Both the position numbers and the translations under genes were made by a program. Of a stretch of DNA of 64,000 nucleotides, positions 23,829 to 36,189 are shown piece by piece. The DNA comes from Saturnia japonica (lineage: Eukaryota > Arthropoda > Insecta > Lepidoptera > Saturniidae). Numbering within the stretch: position 1 is the stretch's first letter; each line of letters starts with the position of its first letter. The stretch spans positions 6,879,705-6,943,704 of the forward strand of contig CM065334.1 in NCBI GenBank assembly GCA_033032175.1, in the 5' to 3' direction. The notes below the pieces were generated by a model, which worked only from the letters and a program-made list of their open reading frames with translations, was not told the DNA's origin and ran no database searches.

Positions 23829-26800
23829 GTTACGAAATAATGCTGCGTTTGATTTTCTTATCTGCGGTTTTGCAGTGCACAATATCGCAGCAATATCAGC
23901 AAAAAGTAGCTCCCGGTGTACCGCCACAAAACTATCAGGTAATAATTAAAATCATATACATTTCTTGAAATTTTTAAAAGTTTATATTCAAACATATAAT
24001 AACAATAAGCCACGAATTTACTGACATCTCAGAAATGCTGACTTTGCGTTGGCTTAGTTACATTAGTACTTTAAACTAGTTTCTAATTCTATAAAATGGG
24101 TTTTATAAAATAAGATATTAATGTTTTACACATAATAAAATAAACTAACAAATATAGTTGTATTGAAAAATATGATAATGATGACTTAATAGTCCTGTCA
24201 TAAAGTCCAAGTACCCTCTTGTTTCTACTCAACTACAGATAACCTAAATCAAAGGTTATTGGTTAAAGTACAACACCTAAAGTACATACTTTTAATAGGC
24301 TATGTTGGGTCAGATTATTTTGGGATAGCTTGAACCAAAACTGATTTCAACAGATTTAAAAAAGTAAAATTATTCAATTCATGTATTTTGACGTGACAAC
24401 GTCTTATAAATTGGTTTGCCGGGTGACACTTCAAGAAACTGCGTTACGCTCCGCTCACGTTACGCGCTCACAATGAGAGCGAGTGAGAGGCACCTTTCCA
24501 CTCGGATGGTTACCGCCTAAGACAGAGAGACAGACATAAAGTCGTTGTCACGTAAAACTTTCGCCCGTATACCGACTTTACAGGCAACCAATTTTTTTTT
24601 AATGGATGTTCAGCCATAATTTCTTTGTTTATGAACCAATTTGGATGATTCTTATTTTGTTGTATAGGGGATACCTCAACATTGGATCCATTTTAATTTC
24701 ATTGGTATTGGACCTTTATTTTTGAAGTTACACCAGAGAACTTCTAAAAATCAATGAAGATGGTTTTCTTTTTTGTTAAAATATATCTTGTCAAGAAACA
24801 TGTTATTGGTTTACTGGTTAAAGGCAGAAAATAATTTTAACATGCCAAACTACACAACACAATGTGAAGTGTGTTGGGTAAATTAAATCATTGTAATTTA
24901 TACCACCATAACAGGGATGGTAGATAGTGGTACAGATGTCTCTAAAAGTTGGTTTTTGAAAAAAAAGCTGGTACCCTCAAGCGAATAGCAAATACCTGGG
25001 TCTCAGTTCCATCTTCCACCCCCTGGAGGAAATTATTTTTAGCTCATTGGTGCACAAAATTAGTAAACACTAGAAGCTTAATCCATGTTCTGCCCCATAT
25101 GATGACCTTTTTGATGAACACCTGGCTTTGATTGCTATGGAAAATTGGTATTAGAAATGAAACAGATAGTGGTTTGGCCGGATACCGAATATTCGCCAAG
25201 CTATGAAGCCTGAGCGCCGGATATCTGGCTACTGGATATTGGATATTGGTGCGGTGAACAATATGGGAAATTAACTAAAGTAATTAATAAAGCAAACACT
25301 ATTGACGTGCGATTATAAAAATAAATGGTGACCATAACCTATAGTGGTATGTTTTGCCTTGTGTAAAATAATGAGATTTTTTTTAAATTTTACTATCTGG
25401 AATCCAGCCGGATACTAAATTACTAACAAGTATCCGGTCGGATACTGAAAACAAGGCTGGATACCGGATATATCTCGGTTTTTAGCATAGATCTATCCTT
25501 TTCTATCTGCATCGTGTCACATGTTAAACATATGTTTCTGCTGTGGGGTGGTAACCATTGAAAAGGGAGGATCCTACGACCAGACGGGTCGGATTCTTGT
25601 ATATATACTCAATTGTTCGGTTAATTTCTATATCGCGATGTAGGATGTCAGTTGTGGCGGAGATGTCGCTATGTGTAGGATGCGTCAGTTGTGGCGAGAG
25701 ATGTCGCTACACTGCCTTTAGTATGATACAGGGTGTTGCATATGTGAATTTGTGTTCTTTCTCTTTCTAGCAGCAGTACCAGCCGCCGCCACCACCTCCT
25801 CCACAACAGCAGGTGAGTCATAGCATGTTACTGTTAATGGTTGTTAGTACTTGATAAATTAGGCTTGTGGGGTCACGCGGTAAAGGTCTAGTTAAGCGTT
25901 GCGGAAACTTTCATGTGACTGCCTCACTCTCATGTTTAGTAATGGCTAATGGGAACTTTCTTTATTAGGCAGAAATATTTAAAACCCTCGGTACATAAAC
26001 CAGCGGCCGTGTGACTGATGTGCTGCTTTTACAACGCGGTCGCCGCGTGGCTCGAGCCACCTTGTTCGCGCACTCCGGTCCTTCCCTGCTCCAGTCATTG
26101 TAAAATTGTTTGTTTGCTCTTTTAATTTAAAACATAGTTACTGATTACTAGCTATGCCCCACAGTTCTACCCGTGTTAATTTTATACGGCAAACCACCAA
26201 CGCATCCGTGTAGGCAATTTTTTTATTCTTTGCGTAAAACTATCGGCCTTTTTTATGAGGAATAAATTAATTTTTCAAATTATAATATAGTTTTATGTTA
26301 CTCGCTGATAATTTAGCTTCATCAATATTAGCAGTCGCCCTAAGCACGAAATTCGACCAGCGACTTTTTCATCATTGACTATTTTCTGTTTGACGTTTAC
26401 AGTATTCATGAACCCTAAACAATGAGTATTATCTTTTTCGTTGAGTGACAATGTCAATATTTTGGGGGGTCTAAGTTCAATGGCACTGTTCGAGTTAGAA
26501 TTTGCAATATTAACATTTTAGCTTTCTGCACTCCTTCTCCATATAAACTTTAATCATGCCAAATCTCACAGTTTTCCGTGCACGCAGTACCTACGCTTAA
26601 AACTTATTAGCTAAAATGTGTTTATGTTTTGTGTATTATCAGGTAAAAATAAGCTAGTGAATAAATACACACAAACTTTAAAAACGAAAAAAAAAAAACA
26701 ACTGTGGCTGTAATAAAATAGAAGTGTCTTTGTAATGTCAAAATAACAGCTTTTTACTAAATGCATAATATGAAAGTATTTATTTATACATTACTTATAA

Positions 26801-29800
26801 AAAAAAATTTTTTTTTGTCTATCTGTCTGTTTTTAAGCTGATGTTATAAGGAATAACTTAAACTACTTATATTTTAGAAAAAAACAATTATGTTAAGGAT
26901 TATCTGCAATATGTATTATATTATATTGAAAATTGTTTGACGACGGTTTGTAAAACAGTTTAAGTTATAAATACATTTTTTTTTTGAACAGCATCCGCCC
27001 CAACAACAGCAGTATCAGCCGCCGCCACCCCAACAACAGCAACAGTACCAACCACCCCCGCCCCAACAACAGCAACAGTACCAGCCACCCCCGCCCCAAC
27101 AACAACAACAGCCGCAACAGGGACATTTGCATCAAGGTGGTCAGTATAATTTGGTGCTTATTGTTGTAACTTGATAAGTGAGAAGCTGTATGTGTCTCTT
27201 TGTTTTTTTTTCGTGATGCTAAAAATTTTATGATTTTTCATTAGATTACCGAAATGGAAAACTTTTAGTGGCCGATCAGTTGGTTGGCAGGCCCCATCCT
27301 CCTCCCCCCGAACAGTTTTCTCGTATATCTTTGAAGTTGTAGGTCCAGTGCCAGTAAAATTAAAATGGGATCACCCTTCAGGTATCCCCTACCCAAAAAA
27401 AGGAATCATTCAAATCGGTTCATAAACAAAGAAGAGTCAGTTAAAAAAATCAAAACTTAAGTACCTTCTAGCTGAAATCACACTTAACGCAGATCCTGTT
27501 CTAGAAACGCGACAAAACAGATTACAGTCACTGCAATGAGTAAGGTTTATGATGGACACAGTCACATAAAGATCCCTACTTTGATTATTGGGTATATGAC
27601 GGAACGGGTAAACAATATAGGCGTATTTCGTTTGCAATGATACAGCCTTTAGCGCGATCTTTTGAACTAGGGCGGAACTTCAGCTAGGGCGGGCCTTGAG
27701 CCATTACGACAAGCTTGTTATGATAGACTGATCCCAATAATACGAACATACAGCGCATCCGCACTGTACGACGTTCTCTAAAAGAGTGTGTGGAATAATT
27801 TTTTATTTTTTTCAGATCCTCAGCTCTTGAATCCCGCTAATATTGCCCAGGAAAGAGAGTAAGTATGTTTTGAAGTTTTTAAAACTCATGTGAGGTGCAG
27901 AATTATTGTTTAGTTGTAATCATTAGAAAATTAAGATTTGCAATAATGAAGTCGGACTGTCCCAAGTAAAGAGAAATCCCCAAACAATTCGGCATATAGG
28001 CAAAACATATACCAATGATTCCATCCTGAAATGAAATTTTAAATTCTCACAGTCATATCCAAGAGCACATGGAAGTTCCGATCGACACTTCAAAAATGTC
28101 CGAGCAAGAATTACAATTCCACTATTTTAAAATGCACGACGCCGACAACAACAACAAATTGGACGGATGCGAACTCATCAAATCTCTCATTCACTGGCAT
28201 GGTGAGTTTTTAAAATTTAATTAATTGATTTTCAAGAATTAGTTGTATGTAAATGCTGGTCTAGTATTAATTAATTTGAAATGGACAACATAGCCGTCTT
28301 ATAGGAACTGCATTTCTACTATTTAAAAATACAGTAACGTCGAAAATAAATATTTAAACGGATGTGAACTCATCAAATCTCTTACTTTTATGATGAGTTC
28401 ATAAATGTATGAAGTACTTTAGAATTATTGTTATGTATATGCTGGTTTAGCATCAATTAATTTGAAATGGACAATTTTGCCATGTCATAGGAATTACAAT
28501 TCCACTATTTAAAAATACTCTAGCGCAGAAATTAATTATTTAAACGGATGTGAACTCATCGAAACTTTTACCCATTTTCATGAGAGTTCATAAATGTGTA
28601 AATATGGATCAAGTATTTGGATGCGTTATCCCTTCATGTTTTTCTTGGGTTTTGATTAATTGCCATCAGAGGGTGTTGAAGTCGTGTTGCAGAATTATCT
28701 TAACCCTTCAATGCATAGTGATGTATTTCTTCATAATTTGTTTTTTTCAAAGTTTTAGTTATTTTTAAAGTGCATGTTTTTTTATATAAAGGAAATTAAA
28801 TGAATAGTTAAAGTGCAAAGGTTAAAGCTTGTTTATTTTTTATAAACATTTATGTAGATATACATCAGTATGGAATTATTTTAAGGGTAATATCACTATG
28901 TCAATTGATTTATTCGTCAAAACGCTATTTGACGTATTTATAAGCTATGTTATCAGGAGTACAGTAAAATTATTTATAAATTAAAAATTCTATATATTTT
29001 TTGTTTTTACTTTTCCTTGAATGGAAAAGGAGATGTGGATATTTTTTTTATTTTATGTTGGGAGGTGAAGGTCTTCTATGTATGTGTTTTTTTTTAATGT
29101 CATAATTGAAGGTGTTAGTGGATTATGATGGACGTTTACGTAAAAGTTTTTATTTCCTATTTACGTTATTTATTACGTCAATAAATATTTACGTTAATTT
29201 CTAATTAAAGGAGTGAAAGTTATTGTTCTTAATTTGTTGAAAATTAAGACTTGCCATGTTAGAAATCCCTTATCAAAGAAAGTAATAAATTGTTTTGTAA
29301 ATGAATTGAAGAACGTACATTCCTACAACAACAATTCAAGTAACAGCTATGGAACTTGGCACCCGTTAGATCTCAGCTTTTTTATCGTTGACAACGAATA
29401 CCCCGAATGTCGTTTGTACTGAATTTCGCCCCTTTTCGGGATTAGTTATATCATTTATATCTGTCTTTCTCATCTTTCTTCTCGCTCATGTATCGAAATG
29501 TGCATAAACGCGATATGTCCTTGATATTTTACTTTCAATTCAGTCCAATTATCCAATTGCCGCATAAGGCCCGGCACCCACTGGCGGCGGTACAGCACGG
29601 CAGGGGCTCCTTCGTCACCCTATTTGTAAGCGTACATTGAGGGGAAGTATACCACCGTATTCCTTAGGTATGCCGCGACGTCCTTAGGCATGCCGAGACG
29701 CACTTAGTTTCTGAACAAAGCGTGCTGGTCGTGGGTGCTGTCTGTTCTCGGCATCGTGAAGAATGCCGAAGCGTCCCAAGGGATGTCTTGACGCTTACCA

Positions 29801-30298
29801 CGGCACTGTTTCTGTACCTACGACCATTATCATTGAAATTTTAACTTTAACGTCATTATCGTCGTATTATTATTAATTTCTTTCAAAAATCTTTTATCGT
29901 GCCATACCGCCCGTGGGTGCCGGCCCTATGAAGTTTCCCTTGAAAATCATTGATTCATTATTCGCTAATACCTTCAATTGAAATTCATAATTTTATGTGG
30001 TGTATAATAAAAAAAAATGGAAGGCGTTTTATCATGTGTGTTTGTTTGTTTTTATGTTTCCGTCCTTGCTTCGGGTGGTCGCTTACCATCAACCCATCTA
30101 GTAGAGCAAGGGCACAAGCAGGAAGGTCAGCCGCAAGGTTCGCCGCCCGTCGGCGAGAAGATCTTCGCTGACCAGGAACTAATTAACCTGATCGATCCAA
30201 TACTCAATATGGATGATAACAACCGGGACGGTTATATCGATTATCCGGAATTCGTTAGGGCGCAGCAGAAGAGTCAAAAGCAACAAGGAAACCAATAA
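23829..30298 (+). CDS. MCFD2: MCFD2-like EF-hand protein, main isoform
   Basis: Coding starts at 23840. The exons are 23829-23938, 25771-25812, 26992-27136, 27816-27858, 28053-28201 and terminal exon A 30102-30298. Phases 0, 0, 1, 2, 1 close to 675 bases, 224 aa. Residues 1-16 are a signal peptide ([16 protein letters not shown]). Exons 2-3 give a Gln/Pro-rich insert (QYQPPPP units) that shorter homologues lack. Exon 5 carries HYFKMHD and the first EF loop, D139-E150 ([12 protein letters not shown]). Exon A carries the second loop, D198-E209 ([12 protein letters not shown]). The HYFKMHD-x-loop-LDG-x-EL layout is that of MCFD2, the soluble Ca-dependent partner of LMAN1/ERGIC-53 in ER-to-Golgi cargo transport. 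An AATAAA overlaps the stop (30294-30299). Three more terminal exons follow downstream. An alternative acceptor at 30110 also keeps the frame. Confidence 0.88.
24400..25770. repeat. Repeats in EF-hand gene intron 1
   Basis: 24590-24790 is an 'aaccgacttc' family copy (its start is worn; 'cataatttctttgtttatga' is clear). 25565-25725 is an inverted copy of the 'gtagcgacatct' family, with the 'gcgagagatgtcgctac' part doubled. 25180-25450 has a run of 'ggatactg/ggatatt' variants. No exon is seen. Confidence 0.55.
26150..26910 (+). repeat. Repeats in EF-hand gene intron 2
   Basis: 26150-26220 is an 'agctatgccccacagttcta' fragment. 26325-26610 is a copy of the 350-base 'gtcgccctaagcacgaaatt' family (see 54900-55265). 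26700-26910 is an 'aataacagctttttactaaa' fragment. Confidence 0.6.
27236..27460 (-). repeat. 'aaccgacttc' repeat, inverted copy
   Basis: The reverse strand reads 'cttctttgtttatgaaccga', then 'gatacctgaagggtgatccc' and 'ggcactggacctacaacttc'. It lies in intron 3 of the EF-hand gene. Confidence 0.6.
28285..28600 (+). pseudogene. Two decayed tandem copies of EF-hand exon 5
   Basis: After exon 5 the genome repeats exon plus intron twice. Copy 2 (about 28305-28480) and copy 3 (about 28487-28600) keep 'atttctactatttaaaaata' or 'attccactatttaaaaatac' and 'ggatgtgaactcatc' from the exon, plus the intron text 'tttgaaatggacaa'. The loop codons are lost and stops are present, so both are pseudo-exons. 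Confidence 0.8.
29566..29932. mobile_element. MITE with GC-rich inverted ends
   Basis: Left end 'aggcccggcacccactggcg'; right end (reverse complement) 'agggccggcacccacgggcg'. The unit is ~367 bases, without ORF, in the intron before terminal exon A. I see no clear target duplication, so its superfamily is open. Confidence 0.6.
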
Positions 30299-31324
30299 AA
30301 AAAAGTTTTTCCTGACACGTTGACCAATTTTTTTTAAGTTTCTTGGAGTTGACTTCTTAAAAAACGATTTTCGCATAAGAACCCCGGTATGGACATTTAA
30401 TGAGGAGTGAAATTTATACAAGCGTTAACAAAAAGCGTTACGTTTTTCTTCGTAACGTACCTTGCTTACTTTTTACTTTGAAATTATGTATGTATGAGAA
30501 ATCATTAACTATTAAATGAGTCAGTCAATCACCTCTTTGCCTATTGCATATTCAAAGACAAACGTACTTAAGGAGTGAACTCCAGACACAAACTTTTTTG
30601 TTGATCTTTTTTTCTCTTACTGTTTTGTTGATTTTTTTCTCACTCCTGTAAATTTAACCAGTTAAGGGTTAAGTGTGAACTAACGTTAATCTAGGGTGTC
30701 AAGGAATCCCTTAGCCATAACGTATACTATCGGATTTCTAAAAAAAATATCCGAAACCGTAACAATATCCGATATAAATTTTTACAATAATTTATGATAA
30801 GAGTCGTCGTTTATACAGTTGCCTAGGTCCTTCCGAGTCGGATTTGTCGAGCATTGTAGATCTGTCGGTGCTCACCGCTGTTCTTGGATTGTGCTGTGCT
30901 TACCGTCAGGCATAGTGTCGACACCTAAATAATCAAAAAAGGACACAAAAAAGCCAACTGCACAAAAACAAAACACGACAATTTTTTTTTTCCTTTTTAT
31001 TTGATTCCCAGACGTCGTACTTAAATAAAAACGCCTATCTAGCTAAATTTGAAATGAAAATCATTATCTAAATGCAAAGTTTCATCGAAAGCGTTGGAGC
31101 CGTTTCCGAGAAACCAATTACATTATATATATACAAGAATTTCTCACTTAATACAATAATAATAAGATAATATATATCCTATGTCACTATGACGATTAAG
31201 ACTAATCTAACGACACCTCTTATGCTAAAATCCATCAAGTCGTTTAGATTAAAAAACGCGCGAAAGAAATAACACAAACACGAACCTTCCTTTTTTGCAG
31301 TCGGGTAAAGGTACTATCGAATTA
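30299..31324. other. Intron stretch with repeat pieces
   Basis: Begins with the 3' UTR of exon A. 31008-31150 is a repeat with 'gttggagccgtttccgag', also at 17840-17940. 31155-31320 ('gactaatctaacgacacctc') is shared with 53131-53300 and 54110-54240. No coding exon found. Confidence 0.5.
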
Positions 31325-32050
31325 AAAATCTGTTTCTGCAGTGGAACCCCCAATCTATATTTCCTTTGCGAATAAATTAGAGTTTTTTGTAAAGATTCTA
31401 TCTTAATTTTTTTTGTTAATATTTTTAAAAAATCTGTTTTTGCAGTAGAACCCCCAATCTATATTTCCTTTGCGAATAAATTAGAGTTTTTTGTAAAGAT
31501 TCTATCTTAATTTTTTTTGTTAATATTTTTAAAAATCTGTTTTTGCAGTAGAACCCCCAATCTATATTTCCTTTGCGAATAAATTAGAGTTTTTTGTAAA
31601 GATTCTATCTTAATTTTTTTTGTTAATATTTTTAAAAAATCTGTTTTTGCAGTAGAACCCCCAATCTATATTTCCTTTGCGAATAAATTAGAGTTTTTTG
31701 TAAAGATTCTATCTTAATTTTATTTGTTAATATTTTTTAATAATCTGTTTTTGCAGTGGAACCCCCAATCTATATTTCCTTTGCGAATAAATTACAGTTT
31801 TTTGTAAAGATTCTATCTTCATTTTATTTGTTAATATTTTTTTAAATCTGTTTTTGCAGTGGAACCACCAATCTATATTTCCTTTGCGAATAAATTAGAC
31901 TTTTTTGTTAAGATTCTATCTTCATTTTTTTTTTTATATTTTTTTTTAATCTGTTTTTGCAGTGGAACCCCCAAACTATATTTCCTTTGCGAATAAATTA
32001 CAGTTTTTTGTAAAGATTCTATCTTCATTTTTTTGTTAATTTTTTTTTTT
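31325..32050 (+). repeat. Tandem array, 7 units of 103-104 bases
   Basis: The AG of a 'tctgtttttgcag' motif recurs at about 31341, 31445, 31548, 31652, 31756, 31859 and 31962. Each unit reads 'aacccccaatctatatttcc', then 'gcgaataaatta', 'gattctatctt' and a T-rich run. The units are highly similar, so the expansion is recent. Each has a pyrimidine tract plus CAG like a splice acceptor, and an AATAAA ~35 bases later. It sits in the intron between terminal exons A and D. Confidence 0.9.
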
Positions 32051-34068
32051 TTAAGTTTGTTTATTTATTAACCGACTTCAAAAAAGGCGGAGGTTCTATA
32101 TTCGAATGTATATATTTTTTATGGATTTGCTGGCATAACTTCTTTGTTTATGAACCGATTTGGCTGATTCTTTTTTTGTTGGATGGGGGATACTTCAAGG
32201 GTGGTTATTCATTTTAATTTCATTGGCATTGGACCTTCATCTTCGATAACGTTTTTGTTTACTTTTGTGGTTCTTCTACTCGGTAAACTCTCGTTGTGAG
32301 TTAGGATTTGTCTTCCTACATAATCCATTCACTTAAAGTAGGTTGTGTATATTTCACTTCTGAACAAATTTCATTGGTGAGGGCATTGAAGGTCACAACT
32401 TTTTTTTTAATTTTTTTTTAATCTAAAGAAAATTTATGTATTCTTGTTTTTGCCCTATTTTTACTAACCTGATACCTATATTGTTGTTTAGTTAATTTTT
32501 TGGTAGGAATTTCCTTATCGTAGAGTGGGGAGCTACACGGGAAAAGTGTTGTAATAATGTTTATTTAAAATATTCCCCATTATGTAAATCTTTCTCGAAT
32601 ATTCCATCGAATTAGATTTTTTTTTTACTTTATAATGTATTATAATGTAAATTCTATGTCCGTCCTTAAAAAAAGTGTCAATAAATAAAAAAATTGCGTT
32701 AAAAATTATTCCTTTTTTTCCATTTAACATATTTATAAGTGATTTAGAAGTAATTTTATTTAATTAACCTTTTCTAAGTGAAATCTTATACTTTATAAGG
32801 CTACACTTAGTTCTCCATTAATATTTCTATTTTTTTTGTTAAATAAGTTTTTAGTTAATTGTTGAAAATATTTCAAAGAGCTATAAACATGTGTAACTAA
32901 CTCGAATTAAAAAAAAATCATAAAAAGCTTTGAGACTTATAACTTTTTTTAAATGAAAATTTTATTAACTAAATATATTATTTAAATGGGACACAAATAT
33001 ACTTTTGTAATATCATAGAAAAGAAGAAAAAATTTTGGGACAATTATTATGTGTATATATTGACGGTAATTTCAGTTTTAATATTGATATATGCGGGTAT
33101 TTTAATAAACAATGCATATTCTTATTTGGTTGTCAAAATAAATTAAATAGTAATTTGTATGAAATATCATTATTAAATGCGTATTGGTTATATTATTAAA
33201 ATATTTACTTTATATTCTTTCTGATTTCGTCTTTTCATATCGACAATCCTTTAATTTATTAAGAAATAAAAAAACTACAATGATTTGATAAATTTTTCGC
33301 TAAAATCCCACTTCTGATTATTACTTTTATAAAAATATTTATTTACGCCAACCGATTTCGTATAAGTTACTATTGCTTTTTCATTTCAGTTTTAATTGCC
33401 TTTGCGTTTTTATATTGAATAATAAAGTGTAGGACGAAAATTTTAAACTTTAATTTTTTTAGCAGGACAATGGTAAATATTATAAATGTCCGTGTATATC
33501 TTATATAGTTAAATTTAATATTTTTATACCACTAAATAAAAAATGTGCAATGCAGTTCAGTAAAATATTTTTGTATAATTAATATTGTAAATTTCAAAGC
33601 GATTTTTATAAAATCTAAATATCGCAATTCTGCCAACTGTCTCATCGAATTATTATTTATCTGTACAAAGTTGACTGTATTGCATAATTTAAGATATGTA
33701 GACTGTATTTTAATTATTAATAAATATATAATAAAAAATGTTAACTGGTTTTTTTAATAATATTACTAAATGTTTTTTTATGAACTCTATTATACATTAT
33801 TTAGAGACTATTTTCGTATGCGCTATCGGCTTACGTACCTCATTCGTAACCAAAACAAATTATTTATATTTGCAGAATCTAAGGTATTAAACTTTAAAAA
33901 GTGTACCTAATTTAATGTTTAGTAAACGTGTTTTAATGTGGTTACGTTTACTATAACTGGAAGAGTAATTCGTATAACAAAGAAAATCAACAAACTAATA
34001 CGCACATTAATGTATTCCGTTTTAGTCTGATTTTACTCAACTATAATAAATCCATAAATTTAATATAT
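32051..34068. other. AT-rich intron, no exon
   Basis: 32066-32270 is an 'aaccgacttcaaaaaaggcg' family copy. The remainder is very AT-rich with no supported coding segment, RNA gene or repeat that I recognise. Confidence 0.5.
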
Positions 34069-35813
34069 ACTATGACCTCAGAATACAGAACAAACCAGAA
34101 GCCGCGTTCAAGAATAATTACATACGCTGCACTGTGTCCAAAACGATACGTACGTCCCGCACCTGCCCCACTTCCCATACGCATAATGTTGCTAGCTCGG
34201 GAGCGGTTTCCCACTTTTTAGGGTAGTCTTATAACACTAAAGAAAAGATATTTTTAAAAAAATATTTATTTATTTACATGGATTGCTTTTTAATTTTTTT
34301 TATATACTTTTTAAAGATTCGTACTTCTTGGCAAGTCTGTTGTATTTTTGTTGTAATGTTTTCATTCGTCGAACATGTTGTTCACAAAATAATTGTTTTC
34401 GTCGTAATTGAGATTTAAGTTTGACCTTTCTCGGCGTATCAAACACAGATTCCAAATCAGAAATATTGACATCACCGATCTCTGAGTTCGATCTCGCAGG
34501 AGATTGTGGTTGTGTAACCTGAAATGAAAAGCCTTAAGTTGTATGTTGTTGTATCATGTAATAGATTAACAAAAAATTTAATTAAATACAGAATATTTCT
34601 GCCGTACAAGGCATGACATTTCAGTCCTCACGGATGGAAACGCATTAGTAATAGCACTTTGTGCCTGAGCTTGCAAATGTTCATGGGCCTTACTTAGTTT
34701 ATTTTACATTTATTACTGTTACTACTAGTGTTTATTTACTACATTAGTTTACTTGTAACTAAGTATACCGATTAAGTGCCTTGTTTGCCTTTCAATATAA
34801 TTAAAAAAATAAATTAAACATTATTATCATAGGTGGGTACGCACATTGTCCGATGTCGAAGGTTTAGACGTTTCTATGTGTAACTCGGAAAATTCTGGTG
34901 TCAAGGCCAAATACTGAAATAGAACGTTAGTATTATTCATATATTTAATTCACCGAAGTTTCATTAGCCCGGAATCTGAAATTTGCGCCCAGTATAGGCT
35001 CGCCCCTTATCACGATGAGGACGGATAAGCTCGACGAAAAGTGGGCATACTTGTTATACCTTTGCATACTCCTTCGGGGATTACAGGCGTGAGCATATAT
35101 ATATATATATATATGTGTGGACCAAAACCTTACTTCAAAATACATGACAAACATTTTCACCAGGAGGGATACAATATAAATATAGTAATTATTATGACTA
35201 TATCTACCTCAGTTGGATTAGCTGCTTTCCTCAGTCTTTTCAAACCACCTTTTGTATCATAAAAATATTGCGCTTCAAAGTGAATTGAGCAAAGTACGCT
35301 CCGGCTTGATGGTTTCCAAAACTCATCTAGCCGTGCTCTTTGTATGACTTTCATCCAGTCCGATTTTCTATTTTCATCAGCAGGGAAACTAAAATTACAA
35401 AGGTTCTATATACACAAAAATAGTAAGTATTCTACACGAGTATAAAAAAAATTAATGGGTAAAATTTTCGATGAAAATAAAATGGCAACACTTAAAAAAT
35501 GGACGCGTAATTTTCTAAATGTAAAATAAATTAAACAATTAAATAAATATACTTTAGAATGCGCTACTTACAGATGAAATGTGATCCCATCCTGTTTTTT
35601 TATAATCCCTGCAGCATTTTTACATGTAGGAACAACACAAGACGGCATTTTAAAATTAAAATTGGCACTTGTACAATACGTCACGACGCGCTACTTACAA
35701 AGGAGTGACTAATCGCAACAACGTCAAACCACTCTATTTAAGAGTGGTTTTTGTATCTTCAGTTTTATGTGCGTTCGCGGTTTCTGGTTTGTTCTGTATT
35801 CTGAGACTATGAC
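34069..35813 (-). mobile_element. P-like DNA transposon carrying a THAP gene
   Basis: The element proper is 34077-35805 (1729 bases). Both ends start ctcagaatacagaacaaacc and match over 30 bases with one mismatch. It is flanked by a perfect 8-bp direct repeat 'actatgac' (34069-34076 and 35806-35813). Inside is one spliced minus-strand gene for a THAP/coiled-coil protein; no GTP-binding or RNase H-like transposase core is present. An 8-bp duplication, ~31-bp ends and a THAP domain are jointly typical of P elements; hAT also makes 8-bp duplications. Near the right end a hairpin 'accactc...gagtggt' (about 35733-35752) is seen. It lies in the EF-hand gene intron on the opposite strand. Confidence 0.88.
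34300..35648 (-). CDS. THAP zinc-finger/coiled-coil protein inside transposon
   Basis: The minus-strand exons are 35648-35572, 35388-35208, 34913-34845 and 34518-34300. The phases (2, 0, 0) close to 546 bases, 181 aa, TAA. Residues 1-86 are a full THAP domain: C4, C9, then C59 and H62 (LCSIHF) as the C2CH zinc ligands, the FP at 27-28, W37, P84 in the AANPTE box. Residues 87-135 are a Ser/Thr/Pro/Glu-rich linker. Residues ~139-181 form a basic coiled coil (RKVKLKSQLRRKQ, then KTLQQKYNRLAKKYESLKSI). A reverse AATAAA lies ~33 bases past the stop. THAP domains bind DNA; THAP plus zipper without a catalytic core is the layout of the Drosophila KP repressor (207 aa). Role as a repressor is inferred. 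Confidence 0.87.
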
Positions 35814-36073
35814 TAACGGCTGTTTTCAATAACCTTTGTCCTTACTTTTCTTTCAATAACCTATCATTGGACAGTTTTCGTATCTACATAATATATAATA
35901 CCCATATCACATAGGCTTTGAATAGATATGAGGGAAGCCGATATGTCTTAAGTTAAAGAGTACTTAAATAAATATGTACTAATCGGGGATAGTAAACTCA
36001 GATATGTTATTGAAAACGATCGTAAATCTATGATTTGTGGGATCGAGGATTATGATTTCATTTAATAACAAAG

Positions 36074-36189
36074 AGGAAACAGCGATAACCGATGCAAACC
36101 TTGAGAACACAGTAGATGAATTTTTGGATACAATTGACGTAAATAACGACGGAATGGTTTCTTGGATCGAGTTCAAATTATTTATATAA
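36074..36189 (+). CDS. MCFD2: Alternative terminal EF-hand exon D
   Basis: After a weak acceptor ('taataacaaag') this stretch is open in the phase needed to follow exon 5 (phase 1). It encodes 38 residues, then TAA. It contains a helix (LENTVDEFLDTI) and a complete EF loop (DVNNDGMVSWIE), and ends FKLFI. With the five common exons the product would be 197 aa. An ATTAAA lies ~50 bases downstream. Of the four terminal exons this is the shortest and has the poorest acceptor, so it may be a decaying duplicate. Confidence 0.55.

Noticed and set aside
29213..29422. A further terminal exon of the EF-hand gene
   Set aside because: The frame is open, but it has no EF loop and no phase-1 acceptor of reasonable quality.
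30017..30101. ATG-started signal-peptide-like ORF leading into terminal exon A
   Set aside because: The hydrophobic residues come from the pyrimidine-rich end of the intron (Phe/Val/Cys codons), and acceptors that fit exon 5 lie at its end. An alternative promoter is possible but unsupported.
31325..32050. CRISPR-like regular repeats
   Set aside because: Units are head-to-tail with no unique spacers, in a eukaryotic intron; it is a tandem satellite.
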